Positions 35,249 through 46,447 of a DNA stretch of 64,000 nt are shown here, piece by piece. The stretch is from Argentina anserina (taxonomy: Eukaryota > Streptophyta > Magnoliopsida > Rosales > Rosaceae). The notes below the pieces were generated by a model. The model did no database searches and had not been told where the DNA came from. It worked only from the letters and a program-made list of their open reading frames with translations. The position numbers were made by a program, and so were the translations under genes. Location of the stretch: assembly GCF_933775445.1 (NCBI RefSeq), contig NC_065875.1, positions 25,109,555-25,173,554 of the forward strand, in the 5' to 3' direction. Each line of letters opens with the position of its first letter. Positions within the stretch are counted from its first letter, which is position 1.

Positions 35249-37096
35249 TCACCAATAATCATTGCAAGAGCACTTACCTTTTTGAAAATGGTGAAATCTA
35301 TTCCTATCTCTTACTATAATTTCCCTGTTGAAAATATTGGAGATCATCTTTGTTACATCATGACAATTCAAACAGATTCTGAGGTTGTTCACAACCCTAA
35401 TGGGAACCCCTTCTCTCAAAGTGATTAAACCAAAAGCAATGGCAAACTTCTCACTGTGTGTAGCCAATGCATCCTCTTTGTCTTCTTCCTCCATATCAAA
35501 CAGCACAGGGTTTGTATTAGCTACATAACCTGCTGATTTCAGCCGTTGGGAGATTTCTTCCAGCTTCGTTATGATTTCATTATACCTCGGGTGAGACTTG
35601 TTGCCCCCTGCAAAAAATTCATAAACTTCCCCATTAACTTCTATGACACTACAACCAGGAACCTTCTTCTGCACACCTTTAGCCTTCATCATTTCCCGCA
35701 CATTATCAACTCCATCATAATACTTGGAATCCGCATATATGTTAGACAAAAGCACATAGGCACAGTGATCCCTGTCATCGAGTTCAAGTACCTTCCTCGA
35801 CGCAAGCTCACCTAGTTCCAGATTCCGGTGCAATTTACTGGCGTGGAGCAAAGCCATCCAAGCACCCGAATGAGGCTTCATTGGCATGTTGTTTATGAAG
35901 TTCAGGGCTTCATCTAAACGCCCAGCTCGACCATATAAATCAACAATGCAGCCATAGTGCTCTAGCTGAGGTTCAATCCCATACAACTTTCTCATAGAAT
36001 CAAAATGTCGCTGACCTTCCTCCACTAGTCCAACCACAGTACAGCCCCTAAGAACCGAAACAAAGGTAATTTCATTCGGCCGAACGCCTTCCTTCTCCAT
36101 GAGAGTAAAAAGCTCAAGACACTTCTCACCATAGCCATTCATAGCTAGTCCCCCCAACGCACAACTCCAAGTATACACATTCTTCTCCTTCATCCCCCAA
36201 AACACTTCCATGGCCTTACTCATGTCCCCACATTTCGCGTACATGTCGAGCAATGCAGTCCCCAACGTCACATCCATCCTCACCTTACTCCTCTCAATAT
36301 ACGCATGCGCCCATCTCCCATGATCCAGCACCCCCAAGTGAGAACACGCCGACAACACCGAAACCATACACACCGTATTCACCCTCACACCCTCCATTTG
36401 CATCAAATGGAACATGTCCAAAGCCTCCTCAGGCTTCCCACACTGCGCATACCCGGCAATCATCGCGTTCCACGTACACGGGTCTCTCTCGGGCATTTCA
36501 TCGAACACCTTCCGTGCATGATCCACATCACCGCATTTCGCTCCGGCGGTCAGCATGGCTGTCCGGGCAACCACGTCAGGCTCCGAAATGCCCTGAAAGA
36601 CTCTATGGCTCTCCTCCAAGCAACCCAGCTCGCCATACATGGAAATCAAAGCAGTTAAAACATGAGGGTCGTTCTCGAAGCCGTGCTTCAGTAATGCGGC
36701 GTGGGCAGATGCGCCGGTCTCAAACGAAGCAGCCTGCGCAGAAGTGCCGACCAAGAAGTTGAATGTGTAGTTATCAGGGAGAAGATTAGGGCGAGAGTGT
36801 AGGATTTGGTTGTAAAAGTGGAAGCTTTTAGTGGGTGCGGAGGTTTTGGAGTAGGCTCTGATCATGGAGTTGAGGGCAGAGATAGGTGGGTTGTCACATT
36901 GGTGTAGGACTTGGTTGGAATATTCCAGATTGTTGGGGTTACGGAAGGCAATGGCGGTGACGAAGTTGCCGGAGAGGTGAGGGAGGACGCCGTGGATGAG
37001 GAGCTGGGCGTGGATTTGCTTGAGCTCTTTGAGAGTGGTGGAGGAGTCTACTAGTGCTATTGCTGGGTGTTTTGCTATGCATCTTAGGGAGCTCAT
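35249..37096 (-). CDS. PPR protein, E/DYW class (At5g40405-like)
   Basis: Intron-free reading frame of 615 aa, typical of plant PLS-class PPR genes. Successive PPR motifs run from about residue 30 to 430 (for example CTWNAMIAGYAQCGKPEEAL and TWSCALGGLAMNGYGEKCLE). The E region follows (VPGCSVIEVNGEVYEFFAGG), then a complete DYW domain ending CSCNDYW. The deaminase-like zinc motif is intact: His547-Ser-Glu549 with Cys575 and Cys578, plus the second site Cys609 and Cys611. Such proteins go to mitochondria or chloroplasts, where the PPRs bind one or a few RNA sites and the DYW domain converts C to U. The gene matches my memory of Arabidopsis At5g40405 along most of its length. A targeting peptide is not obvious at the N-terminus, so the organelle is undecided. 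Confidence 0.93.
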   Translation of the reverse strand: MSSLRCIAKHPAIALVDSSTTLKELKQIHAQLLIHGVLPHLSGNFVTAIAFRNPNNLEYSNQVLHQCDNPPISALNSMIRAYSKTSAPTKSFHFYNQILHSRPNLLPDNYTFNFLVGTSAQAASFETGASAHAALLKHGFENDPHVLTALISMYGELGCLEESHRVFQGISEPDVVARTAMLTAGAKCGDVDHARKVFDEMPERDPCTWNAMIAGYAQCGKPEEALDMFHLMQMEGVRVNTVCMVSVLSACSHLGVLDHGRWAHAYIERSKVRMDVTLGTALLDMYAKCGDMSKAMEVFWGMKEKNVYTWSCALGGLAMNGYGEKCLELFTLMEKEGVRPNEITFVSVLRGCTVVGLVEEGQRHFDSMRKLYGIEPQLEHYGCIVDLYGRAGRLDEALNFINNMPMKPHSGAWMALLHASKLHRNLELGELASRKVLELDDRDHCAYVLLSNIYADSKYYDGVDNVREMMKAKGVQKKVPGCSVIEVNGEVYEFFAGGNKSHPRYNEIITKLEEISQRLKSAGYVANTNPVLFDMEEEDKEDALATHSEKFAIAFGLITLREGVPIRVVNNLRICLNCHDVTKMISNIFNREIIVRDRNRFHHFQKGKCSCNDYW

Positions 37097-40000
37097 TTCT
37101 ACGACAACAATGTGGAGTTTGCGCTTATGATGTCGCTTTTGTGTTGTTTGGTTTGTCTTTGTTTATTGTTTGGGCTTTGCAACACACATTAGCAGCGTCC
37201 ATATTAAACCAAGTTAACCAACCCAAGCACTTCTGCCTATTGATATCTCATTATGCCATTATGGGTAGACTTAGTTTATGAGACTCTAATCACTTTAGAC
37301 TATATAATACCAAACCCCAAATTACTAGACGATGTAAATTGCCTAGTAATTAACATGTTGCAACAGAAGAAAGTAGGAAAGATATGCTTCTGAATATAGA
37401 CCAAGTTGCTTGTCTATTTTGGTTTGACCATGCTAAGAGCCAGTTGGCGGTTAAAAGATTGAAGCTTCTAGTCCTACATGTAGGTAAGAACTTACCTTAA
37501 GTTGATATGACAAGTCTTCAGGGGGAAGAATTTAACCATCTCAGCAACACTGAACACTGCATTTGGCAGTGAAGAGGAACATTGGTACAGTGCTGTGACC
37601 ACACACACCTTCCTTATTTAAAAGTGCAAGTTCTTTGAAATTGCATGAATAACTTAGAATCTGGTGGACTATTTGCTCATGGATCACATTTCTTTCTAGA
37701 CCTTAATCTGAATGCGGCTGGTAGTAACTTGTAGGAGTGATCTGATCGGAGAAGGCATGTATATACGCCAAATGCATAGTACAAAGTCAACCATATGAAA
37801 AGTTGAAATGAAGAAAATGATCTTTGACATTTGATGATGAAGATATCGAGTAGCTGAGATTCAAAGTGTGATATAAATGGCGTCCAGTCCACCACCGCCC
37901 TTGACTTTGACACACTTAACTACACTCAACAACTGCCTTATCAATACAGAACTGTTGCTGCAAATTGCAACTGCTGCTGTAATCTCTCTTGAATAACTAA
38001 GACCACAGGACGGGATGTGTTTGGATCCGAGGGGAACTAGACCACATACAATTCGTTGTTCGATTAGTTCACATATGCGGCACATTGAAAACAATGACTA
38101 ATATAACGTTCTCAACTTTGAAATTTCAATACTAATGAGATTATTGCAATATGCTCATGCAGTTAGTTAGAAGATTGAAGCTTGAATTGGAAGTCATGGT
38201 AACTTGACCTATACGACCCAGCTAGTTACGACTTTGTTTGCCTCGTGGCTAGTTAATTACAATAAGATTACAGCCCAGCTTCTCAGTTTCAACTTCCTCA
38301 AATGCAGACATCATTTTGGTCTTTACAAATACCTTGTATAGTTGTATTATATATCAAGCAACTGTTACGGCTGCTACTGAAAACTTAAGCAACTTAATAA
38401 GGACTATTGAAGAACACGTTCTTTGGAAGACATCAAATCGTAGTCCAAGATCACAAATCTCAAGTCCTCTGCTCTACAACAAACTAATTAATGGTGTTGC
38501 TTATATGTATAGTTTGCCTTGCTGCGTTACTGATCATGATTGATGATACATTTGGTTCGCCACAGCACCTAATATCATCCGTGGCAGTAGAGCTAAGTCA
38601 GCTAACGATTGTAATTAGTTGCAGTATAGATTTTTCGATTAGATTAATTGCAGTATAGTACTAAAGACTAAAGAGCATAGATTCTTAGCAAAGTCTCTTA
38701 GGGCAGCCAACGTTTGCAACGTCAACTAGGAACTTCATATTGACTCCATTCAAGTACACAGTTAAGATTCAGACCAGAGTTGTTTATGAGGGACAATAAC
38801 AGGTAACAAACCAAAACAAAGACAAACTAAAAAGAGATTTACAATTGTTAACCAAAAATGGAAAAAGAAATGAACAACGGTTATGCCAAGAACTTCTTAG
38901 ATGACAATGGCCAATTCTTAACCAAAGCTTGAGCCAAGTTACTGAGAAATGAAAAAGAATAAAGCCGGCCGGATTATGCAACGCGGCGGCGTGAGGTTGC
39001 GCCGCGGTGGAGTCGGGAGGTGAAAGGAAAAGAGTGGTAGGTCAGTTGTCAGTGCCCTACAAAACATAAATAAAGAAAGGTAGGGTCGTAACTCGCTCCA
39101 TAGGGTATAGGGTGATGGCTGATGACCCCTGCCTTTTGTTTCTCTGCCTTGTTATTATCTCTCAGAATATTATATATTTTTGTTCAGTTACCAGATTAAC
39201 CTCCTTTCTAATTTCACATCCATTTTGGCTATTCATTGATTACTACATCATTCCTCTTGTATAAACTTATAAATTGCATCCATGTCATAATTCTTCCAAG
39301 ACAAATGATCACATATAATTTGTCCTTGTTCATGTCTTGTCAATGCCAGGAACTAAATCTCCCAAAAATCTATGGTGATTGGTGAATGTGACTCTTTTTT
39401 TTTTGATTAAAAAAGTGACTCTTCTTTTATTATTAACTGTAAAACTATTTCTATTGTATTTAAGACGAGACTTCTAATCATAAAAACTGATTTTTATTGT
39501 TTATTGTTTATTAAATAATGTTAATTAAAAGACGAATATTACAAAGAGGTATAGAACAAAAAGCATGACATTCTCTAATATTATAGAGAATATAAAGAAA
39601 ATGATTAAACTATCCTATAGAACTTTACAAGGAAAGCCTAATTTGACTCAAACTAGAAATGAACACAGTAAAATGTGTAAGAAAAAAAAACATAACAGAT
39701 AAAGAAATAGGAAAACACAATAATCAAAAGAATAATGATACGAAAAGAACATGACTAAAACTAGCTGTAGCATGAATTCGAACACGAGATTTTCAGTGAA
39801 GCCTTTGTATCGGAACCTCTGACAATCCAAACCCATAATTAGCTCAGTCAAAAAGACACATGGAAGAACAAAAGATGAACCACAATGGTAGAAGCGGAGA
39901 TAAACTTCGGAGAATAAATGAGAAGAAACTGAAGCTATAGCCATAGAGATCCATGATTGAGCGAAAAACCCAATCCGAATTTTGATCTGAAACCAAATGC

Positions 40001-40850
40001 AATTGTCCCCAAAGCCTAGATATCAGAAACCTCCTCCGCCTTCAAGAATTGGAAAAAGTTGATCTAAGAGCGCCAGAAAACACCGGTGCCACCGCCGTTG
40101 ATGTTGAATGTGTTTGGTTTGGGTTCCAAGGACGACAAGAGAATGCCATAACCAAAATCAACTAAGGCAACATGAAAAGCAAAACAAACGGAAAAAGGGA
40201 AAACACCTCTCCTGCACCAGAGCACGGCGGCAAGCCGCTGGCGCCGGTCAGGAGAGAAAGGAAAGTTGTGGTGTGTCGGTTCAGTTGAGAGAAAACCCAG
40301 AAAGAGTTTTTTTTAATCATAAAAACTGTTGAAGCGTTCATTCAAGTTTTGAACCACCATTGTGTATGTACTTTAAGAAGCGAACTTCATCGCTAATACT
40401 TTTGGCTAACTTGCATACAAAATTGATCTCATTATGCGGCTTACGGCTTCTATTTTTAATATTAAAATATTCACAATCAGTTGCTTAAGATGGTGGTCTT
40501 TATAATTTAGTCATTTTATCGATAAAATAAATTTATGTAGACATTATAACCACTTTAATAAAAAGAAATTGAAAACATGAGAAAAAAAACCTCCTATGCT
40601 AATGAAAATGTCCAAATGAGATGGAGAAAACTTGCCATTAGTATTGAGCTTTGGTCAGGATTCAGTACGTAGTTTTGGCCATTGACAAACAGTCTTACAT
40701 CTTTAAACAGCAAACAAATAGAAGAAAATATGAAACCTTTATTTCTCCTCCTTCAATTCAGTGAGGTGGGCACTTGGGTAATTTTGTATAATCTGTCTCT
40801 ACTCTCCCAGAAAAGAAAGCCTCCTGTCTCTTCAGTCTTCCCCAAGCTCC
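37097..40850. other. Large spacer between the PPR gene and the HD-Zip gene
   Basis: It holds the PPR promoter on the left and the HD-Zip promoter on the right. The middle (about 39640-40330) is an island with GC-rich patches, which on the reverse strand resembles a leader of a dispersed retroelement. No protein domain, terminal repeat or target-site duplication was found. ORFs of 60-98 codons here look random. Confidence 0.4.
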
Positions 40851-40854
40851 TCCT

Positions 40855-40860
40855 TATAAC
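40855..40860 (+). promoter_or_regulatory. Putative TATA element of the HD-Zip I gene
   Basis: TATAAC follows a CT-rich stretch and precedes a long CT-rich leader of about 340 bases that leads to the ATG at 41230. The exact start of transcription is inferred. Confidence 0.35.
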
Positions 40861-41076
40861 CCCACCAAGCTCTACCCCCTAGGGAAGAATCTCTTCTTTC
40901 ACCCCCATCTCTCTCCTTCAAGGGTTTTCATATTTTTCTGGCTTTTGCCAACTTCCCAACCTCTGAAGCAAAAGCCTCTCCTTTTCATTTAGCACAAAGC
41001 TTTCCTGCTTCTTCTTCATATAAACCCAAGACCCAACCTTTTCCCTCTAGAATCACTAGTGCTTCTTTTTTTTTGA

Positions 41077-41097
41077 ATGATGGGTTTGAGCTTTTGA
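41077..41097 (+). promoter_or_regulatory. Mini upstream ORF in the HD-Zip leader
   Basis: The only ATGs seen between the presumed transcription start and 41230 open the six-codon frame MMGLSF followed by TGA. A short uORF of this sort can lower or tune translation of the main frame. I cannot tell whether it corresponds to the conserved-peptide uORF reported for Arabidopsis ATHB1. Confidence 0.35.
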
Positions 41098-41229
41098 GGC
41101 TTTGAGCTCCTTCAGTCTCTCTCAGAGTTTCCTCATTACAGTGACTCACCACAAAGCAAGTCCCTTTAATCCACTTTAGAATTTAATCACACACAGCATT
41201 GGAACTAAAAATTAAGTACGCATAGAAAT

Positions 41230-42909
41230 ATGGTGGGGGGTAAACGGTATGGTGCTTCTTCGGATATGAGTGCTGTTTTTCAAAACGAAAGGCCTCCTTG
41301 CTCTTCTGAAGTTCTTGAGTCTCTTTGGATTCCCACTTCATCTTCATCTTTTCATGGTAAATGCTTAGAACTCCTTTGCATTACACCCTTTGTGGGTTCT
41401 TTGGCCTATTAGCTCCTCTGTTCTATTTGTGGTGTTTCTGTTTGTTTTGGGCATTGCTACCATCATTTCGGGTTGTCCATTTTCATGAGCAGTTTGAGTT
41501 TCTCTGGTTGACTTTTGGTTATGTTGCTTCTAGGTTGATAGATACTAAAGCTTCAAACTTTCTGTTGTGTAGTCTCCAGATTTCTTAGTTGTTGCCATGT
41601 TGCATTGTTGTAGCCTATGGGTTAAATTTTGATTCTGTTCAGCAAAATCTTTATAGTTTTGAAGAAAAGTTTGGATCTTAACATAGTTTGACTATATGCT
41701 GTTGCCAATTTTGTTTTCATATTCTTATCTAACATGATAAGATTGAAAGATTGAAGCTTGTTCGCATAAGCTCTTTGATCTACTCCACTCTGTTCTGTAT
41801 AGGCCTCCCTTTTGTTCTTAAATTAATTTTCTTGCTACTCATTCTGGATTAGTACTAATGCCGCTGGCTGTAAATTTCAGTTCTTTTTAAACACATCAAA
41901 TACCCTGAAGTCAAGTTTTCACTAGTGAGTTTCTAAAGTATGTGTTCTTTGTGTTTGGTTATGCAGGTTCAAATTCAATGGTCAATTTCGAAAGTGTTAG
42001 TGGTGGAGACATCGACAAGTCACTCTTCCACCCTATTGATAAAGAAGAAAATGGGGATGAGGATTATGAAGGTAGCCAGCTGCATCATCCCGGAAAGAAG
42101 AGACGCCTCACAGTGGATCAAGTTCAGTTTCTAGAGAAGACCTTTGAGGTAGAAAACAAACTCGAACCAGATAGGAAAGTCCAACTTGCCAAAGACCTTT
42201 GCTTGGAGCCTCGCCAAGTTGCAATTTGGTTTCAAAACAGGCGGGCTCGGTTTAAGACCAAGCAGCTCGAAAAGGACTATGACTCTTTGAGAGCTAGCCT
42301 TGACAAGCTCAAGGCTGATCATGAGAATCTAAAGAAGCAGAATGGAAATTTGAAGAATGAGGTAAATTAGCAGTATTATACACTGATAATTGAATTCTAT
42401 TGTGATATTTTTGGTTTTTAATCGTAATTTGCCTACGTGAACAGATTGATTCCCTCAAGGACAAGTTGCTTTTGAGAGAGAACGAAACTGGGAATTTGGA
42501 GTCAAATGATGATGGAATCAATTCGACAAAAATGGATATCCAAGTTGGATTTCCAAACAATGCTGCTGATGTTTATGTGCCGGTTATGGTATGCAAGCAA
42601 GAAGATGCAAGTTCTGCCAAAAGTGATGTGTTTGACTCGGATAGCCCACGTTGCAATGAAAACCATTCATTGTTGTTAGAACCTACTACAACTGCTGATT
42701 CCTCTCATGGTTTTGAACCTGCTGATTACTCAGATTTCTCACAGGACAATGAAGATGACAACAACCTCACCAAAAGCCTTTTGCATTTACCCTCACCTTG
42801 CTTGTTAAAACTGGAAGACATCTGCTACGATGATCCCCCTGCAATTTCTAGTAATTTCGAATTCATCCGAGTGGAAGACCAGCATCACTTTGGTTTTTGG
42901 CCTTACTGA
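41230..42909 (+). CDS. HD-Zip class I transcription factor (HAT5/ATHB-1/ATHB-54-like)
   Basis: Exons are 41230-41356, 41967-42361 and 42445-42909, all GT-AG, giving 329 codons (328 aa). The N-terminal region is [14 protein letters not shown]...SSEVLESLW. The homeodomain covers about residues 86-144 ([20 protein letters not shown]...[16 protein letters not shown]). A leucine zipper follows directly, with leucines every seventh residue over six heptads; the second intron cuts it. The C-terminus is acidic and ends in an aromatic activation-type motif (HHFGFWPY). Class I proteins dimerise and bind CAATNATTG in the nucleus, often in growth, light or water-stress responses. Two residues differ from the usual family text: Cys121 in LCLEPRQ, and Phe138 instead of Trp in RARWKT. 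The Phe is shared with Arabidopsis ATHB-54 as I remember it. Confidence 0.92.
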
Positions 42910-44500
42910 GAAGTTGTATTCCACATCAAAATCCTCTGCATTTCTGGTAGTTTGTATTCCCGCTGGAAAATCAGCACTGCTCTTTTGATCAAGGCCTCCC
43001 TGGGAATCACATTTTAGATTGAACTTGTGTCATTGTCCATCATGCAATGTCAAGGTCTCGGTTGTAATTACGATCAACTAGCAATAAACCAAAATTATTA
43101 TGCCAATGATTATGTTTCATCTGCTTGTAAGTCTTTTAAGATGCAACGTAGTTTTGTCCAGAAGCACGTTTTTAACTTTTTAGAATACAAAACTTTTGTT
43201 GTAAGGGTAAGATTTTGAGTGTACTTGACTGGATAACATATCGTGATGATGCATATTTAGGAGTCCGGATCACGCTGAATTTGATAACCTAATTTTATAA
43301 TTGATCCTGCTGATCTTGTCATATATGACATATACTAATGCATGGATTTGTTATGTTATTGGGGGTTTCTTGAAACAATAGAATTATGTGATCGAATATC
43401 TACATGTTGCTCAACAGAGAACACAACAGAGTACACTCTAAATAGACTGGAGATTATGATCATCATTTTGTAATATCTATTATATTGTGTTAATTCTTTA
43501 AAATCTGCATGAAGTTACGTCCAAGACAAGTAGTGTATTATAAAACTGAGTTTGAATCAAAAACAGTGAAAACCACCATATGAAAAAGATGGTGGCAAAA
43601 AAAAAAAGTCAAATATTTTTGCCAAGTGACAAATACTTGTTTGATCAGCAATGACTTTTGGCACCAGAATCCCAATCTGAGGATGCTGACATCTTCAGGG
43701 TTTAAGTATTCAGTAATTTTCCAAAGCTCAGTTTTTTGTTTTCTTCCTAACGATTGCGTCTGAAGAAGAAAATGCAGAAAAATATTGCTGATGAAAGTTT
43801 TGGATTGCCCAAAGAAACTGTGGCCTCGAAAATGTAAAACACTGTTTAGGGTATGGTCTCTGCTATTGTTAATTAATTTAATGAGAATATACATTACATC
43901 ATGCATGGTCCATGCCTCTATATAAAAATGCAGCAGCTGAAGCTTACTGGTTTGTCACGCTTCACGTGAAGATGAGCAAACTTTGCTTGCTGTGAAAATC
44001 TTCTCTACTTTTTCGGGGTGAGAGCAAGAAACTGTGGCATTTTTGACCTCCGCATTGAGATCGAGTTTAATTTTATTGCCAGAGTGAAAAAGACTGATAT
44101 TTTTCTACCCTGGGGAAATTTTCACTGTGCACACTGCTCTTGATTGTTCTTTTTTGTCTTTTTTTTTTTTGAGAAATGTTCTTTTGTCTATTGAGAAGAG
44201 GCTACTGTGTGTCTGTGATCTGATTCTTGGTGGGAAGCAAATACCAATCTGAGTCTAATATCCCAAAATAAACAACAGTGTTTTCTTTTTCATGCTTGTC
44301 ACAAATGATTAATCGTATTGTAATTTTATCCCAAAAGTTCTTCATGCTTGGAGTTTTGATTATCCGGGCTATGTTGGTACTATTAAATTTTTATTTTAAA
44401 TGACAGTTAAAAATCATTATATTACTAATACGTCAGAATACCGATATTTTGAGCATATAAGATGTTACAATTTTATTCAATCGTAATGTCTCTGTGCATC
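42910..44500. other. HD-Zip 3'UTR and AT-rich spacer
   Basis: No supported gene. ORFs at 43027-43218 and 43538-43906 lack any recognisable feature. Confidence 0.45.
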
Positions 44501-45340
44501 TAGCGAGTTCCACGGACGACTTAAGCTTTCGGAGGGGAGGATAATAGGGTCATCACACCATAACAAACAGTCAAACACAATGGAATGAGGGATAGTGTGT
44601 GCCATGTGGGATTTGTAAGACCCGACTTTGAATCAAGGACAAGAGAAAGAGGATTTCTGTAAAGAAATGTACAAAGGAGAAGTGGACGTATTTTGTTGCC
44701 ATTGCCATTTTCCATTGGCCTTCACAACTTTGAAGATATTTCACGACCGACGGTCCCAACTCTGAGACAGACAATTTAACACTGTCCGGAGCTAGCAGAA
44801 GACACACGACCCTAATACCACCGTGTACGTGTCCAAAGTAAGTAGGCCAGGCCCACATTCGGGCCCAATGACGGAGACAGCCCGGGCAACGTGGCAAAGC
44901 GTCCGTGGTGGTTCTGAAAGCAAAGCTTGGGGGGGGGGACTAGGGTTCTGTGGCTGTCGCTTTCACCTAGTGTTGTGTATACAGTGACCCTTGAGGATAA
45001 GAATGTAAATGTGGGCGGGTGGGTTACATCAAATTGGGCCCCCGAGGGGAAGTCTGAAATGGGCTGTCAGGGCGTGTCCATCCACAGCCCCCCCTCTATG
45101 GCTGATGTCGCACGTGTGCAGTCTCTTTCGTGGGGCCGTATACCCACGTGCCTGCCACTCCTTGTTGTCAGGAGGTTCATTCATCAATGGCGTCTGATGA
45201 GGGGTGTTCGCCTTCTACCTTTGACTCTTTGATCAGGACAGATGGATTGGGGAATTATCTGTAGCTGTGTGAATGAAGTGGGCTTCGAGTGTTTCCCAGT
45301 CCAACTCAGACTCCTAAACCCTAACTACTACTGAAATGGG
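44500..45340. other. GC-rich island with CACGTG motifs between two gene 3' ends
   Basis: This stretch is richer in GC than its neighbours. It contains a G run near 44930-44938, CACGTG at about 45143 and CACGTGT at about 45110. It looks like promoter DNA, yet it lies between the 3' ends of two convergent genes. Frames at 44571-44897 (-) and 44927-45232 (+) show no recognisable domain. Confidence 0.3.
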
Positions 45341-45660
45341 GGTTCAGTAATATCACAACTCAGGTGAACCAGAGAGGATCTACTGATATAGCTGCACTAT
45401 CTCATGGCCTTCAAAGGTGCAGCTGAATTGTGTCACTCCATTTTCCAAATAGATATCTTTTATGTTCAGAACTCTTTACTAATGCAGCAGTGCTTAAGAA
45501 ACAGTTCCAAACAACGAAACAGATGGGAGAGCAATATGTATTGATATATTGTTTGGTAGCATCATGCTATCAGTCGATAGTTCAATAGTAGTTTAAACAG
45601 ATGTGATTCACCAATTGATCAGCAGAAACATAGTAAGGCGAGGGAATAAAGAGCTCCAAA

Positions 45661-45950
45661 GAATACTGAACATATCAGATGCATCATGCAATTGTTTTGT
45701 AACTAGCATAAACAGATCAAACATCAGTTTCATCAAGTGAGAGACAGGAACTTAAGAACACAAGCAAATATTGACCACAAGCAATACTGAACATTCATGG
45801 ATTCTCACTTGCATTTCCACTAATCTTATGGTTGTTTTGTAAGTATTGTAAGTAGCATAAACAGATGCATGATGAAGTTCAACAAGTGAGAACTAGAAAC
45901 TTAAGAAGGCATGCGAGAATACACCACATGCAATACTGAACATATAGGAT
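45661..45950. repeat. Diverged tandem duplication, two units plus a partial third
   Basis: Units start at 45661, 45781 and about 45930, each with AATACTGAACAT. The first two share TGTTTTGTAA, TAGCATAAACAGAT, CAAGTGAGA and AACTTAAGAA in the same order. Unit lengths are about 120 and 149 bases. Confidence 0.7.
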
Positions 45951-46447
45951 TTACTTTCATTCGATGAATCATGAATGCACATATCATATTTGGAAACATC
46001 AGAAGTAGTTATGAGACTATCAAAAACCTGCTTCATCAACAGGTTTTTGGGCAAATAACCTGGTGGATCGCCTCTAACAATTCGAGACTAAAAGAAAGAA
46101 GACAAATGACCTTGAATTGTTTAGTCACACTCAAGCTACAGTAACCTATATCCAGCTAGGTAGGAATAACTTGTTTGAGAGAAAGATGCATCTCGTGACT
46201 CTCATATTACTCCATCTCTGTTTATGGTATCACAAAACATTCATAGATCTTCTACAGCATGTATGCCAGTATCGGAAAACATTTATAGATCTCAATGGCA
46301 TGTGTAGTGATTCCAATTATGCAGTGACAAAGAAAAACTCAAAAACATGCGATGAGTCAATGGAGAATGCATGACAGTCTAAACATTCAGAGTCACCAGG
46401 GAAACCCACGAGACAGATAGGATTACTTCAAAATTTCCAATGTCATG

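Noticed and set aside
39648..39944. 98-codon hydrophobic reverse frame
   Set aside because: Phe/Leu-rich because of T-rich sequence on that strand; no family signature.
44927..45232. 101-codon + frame in the GC-rich island
   Set aside because: No domain, no splice-supported extension, and GC-driven openness explains it.
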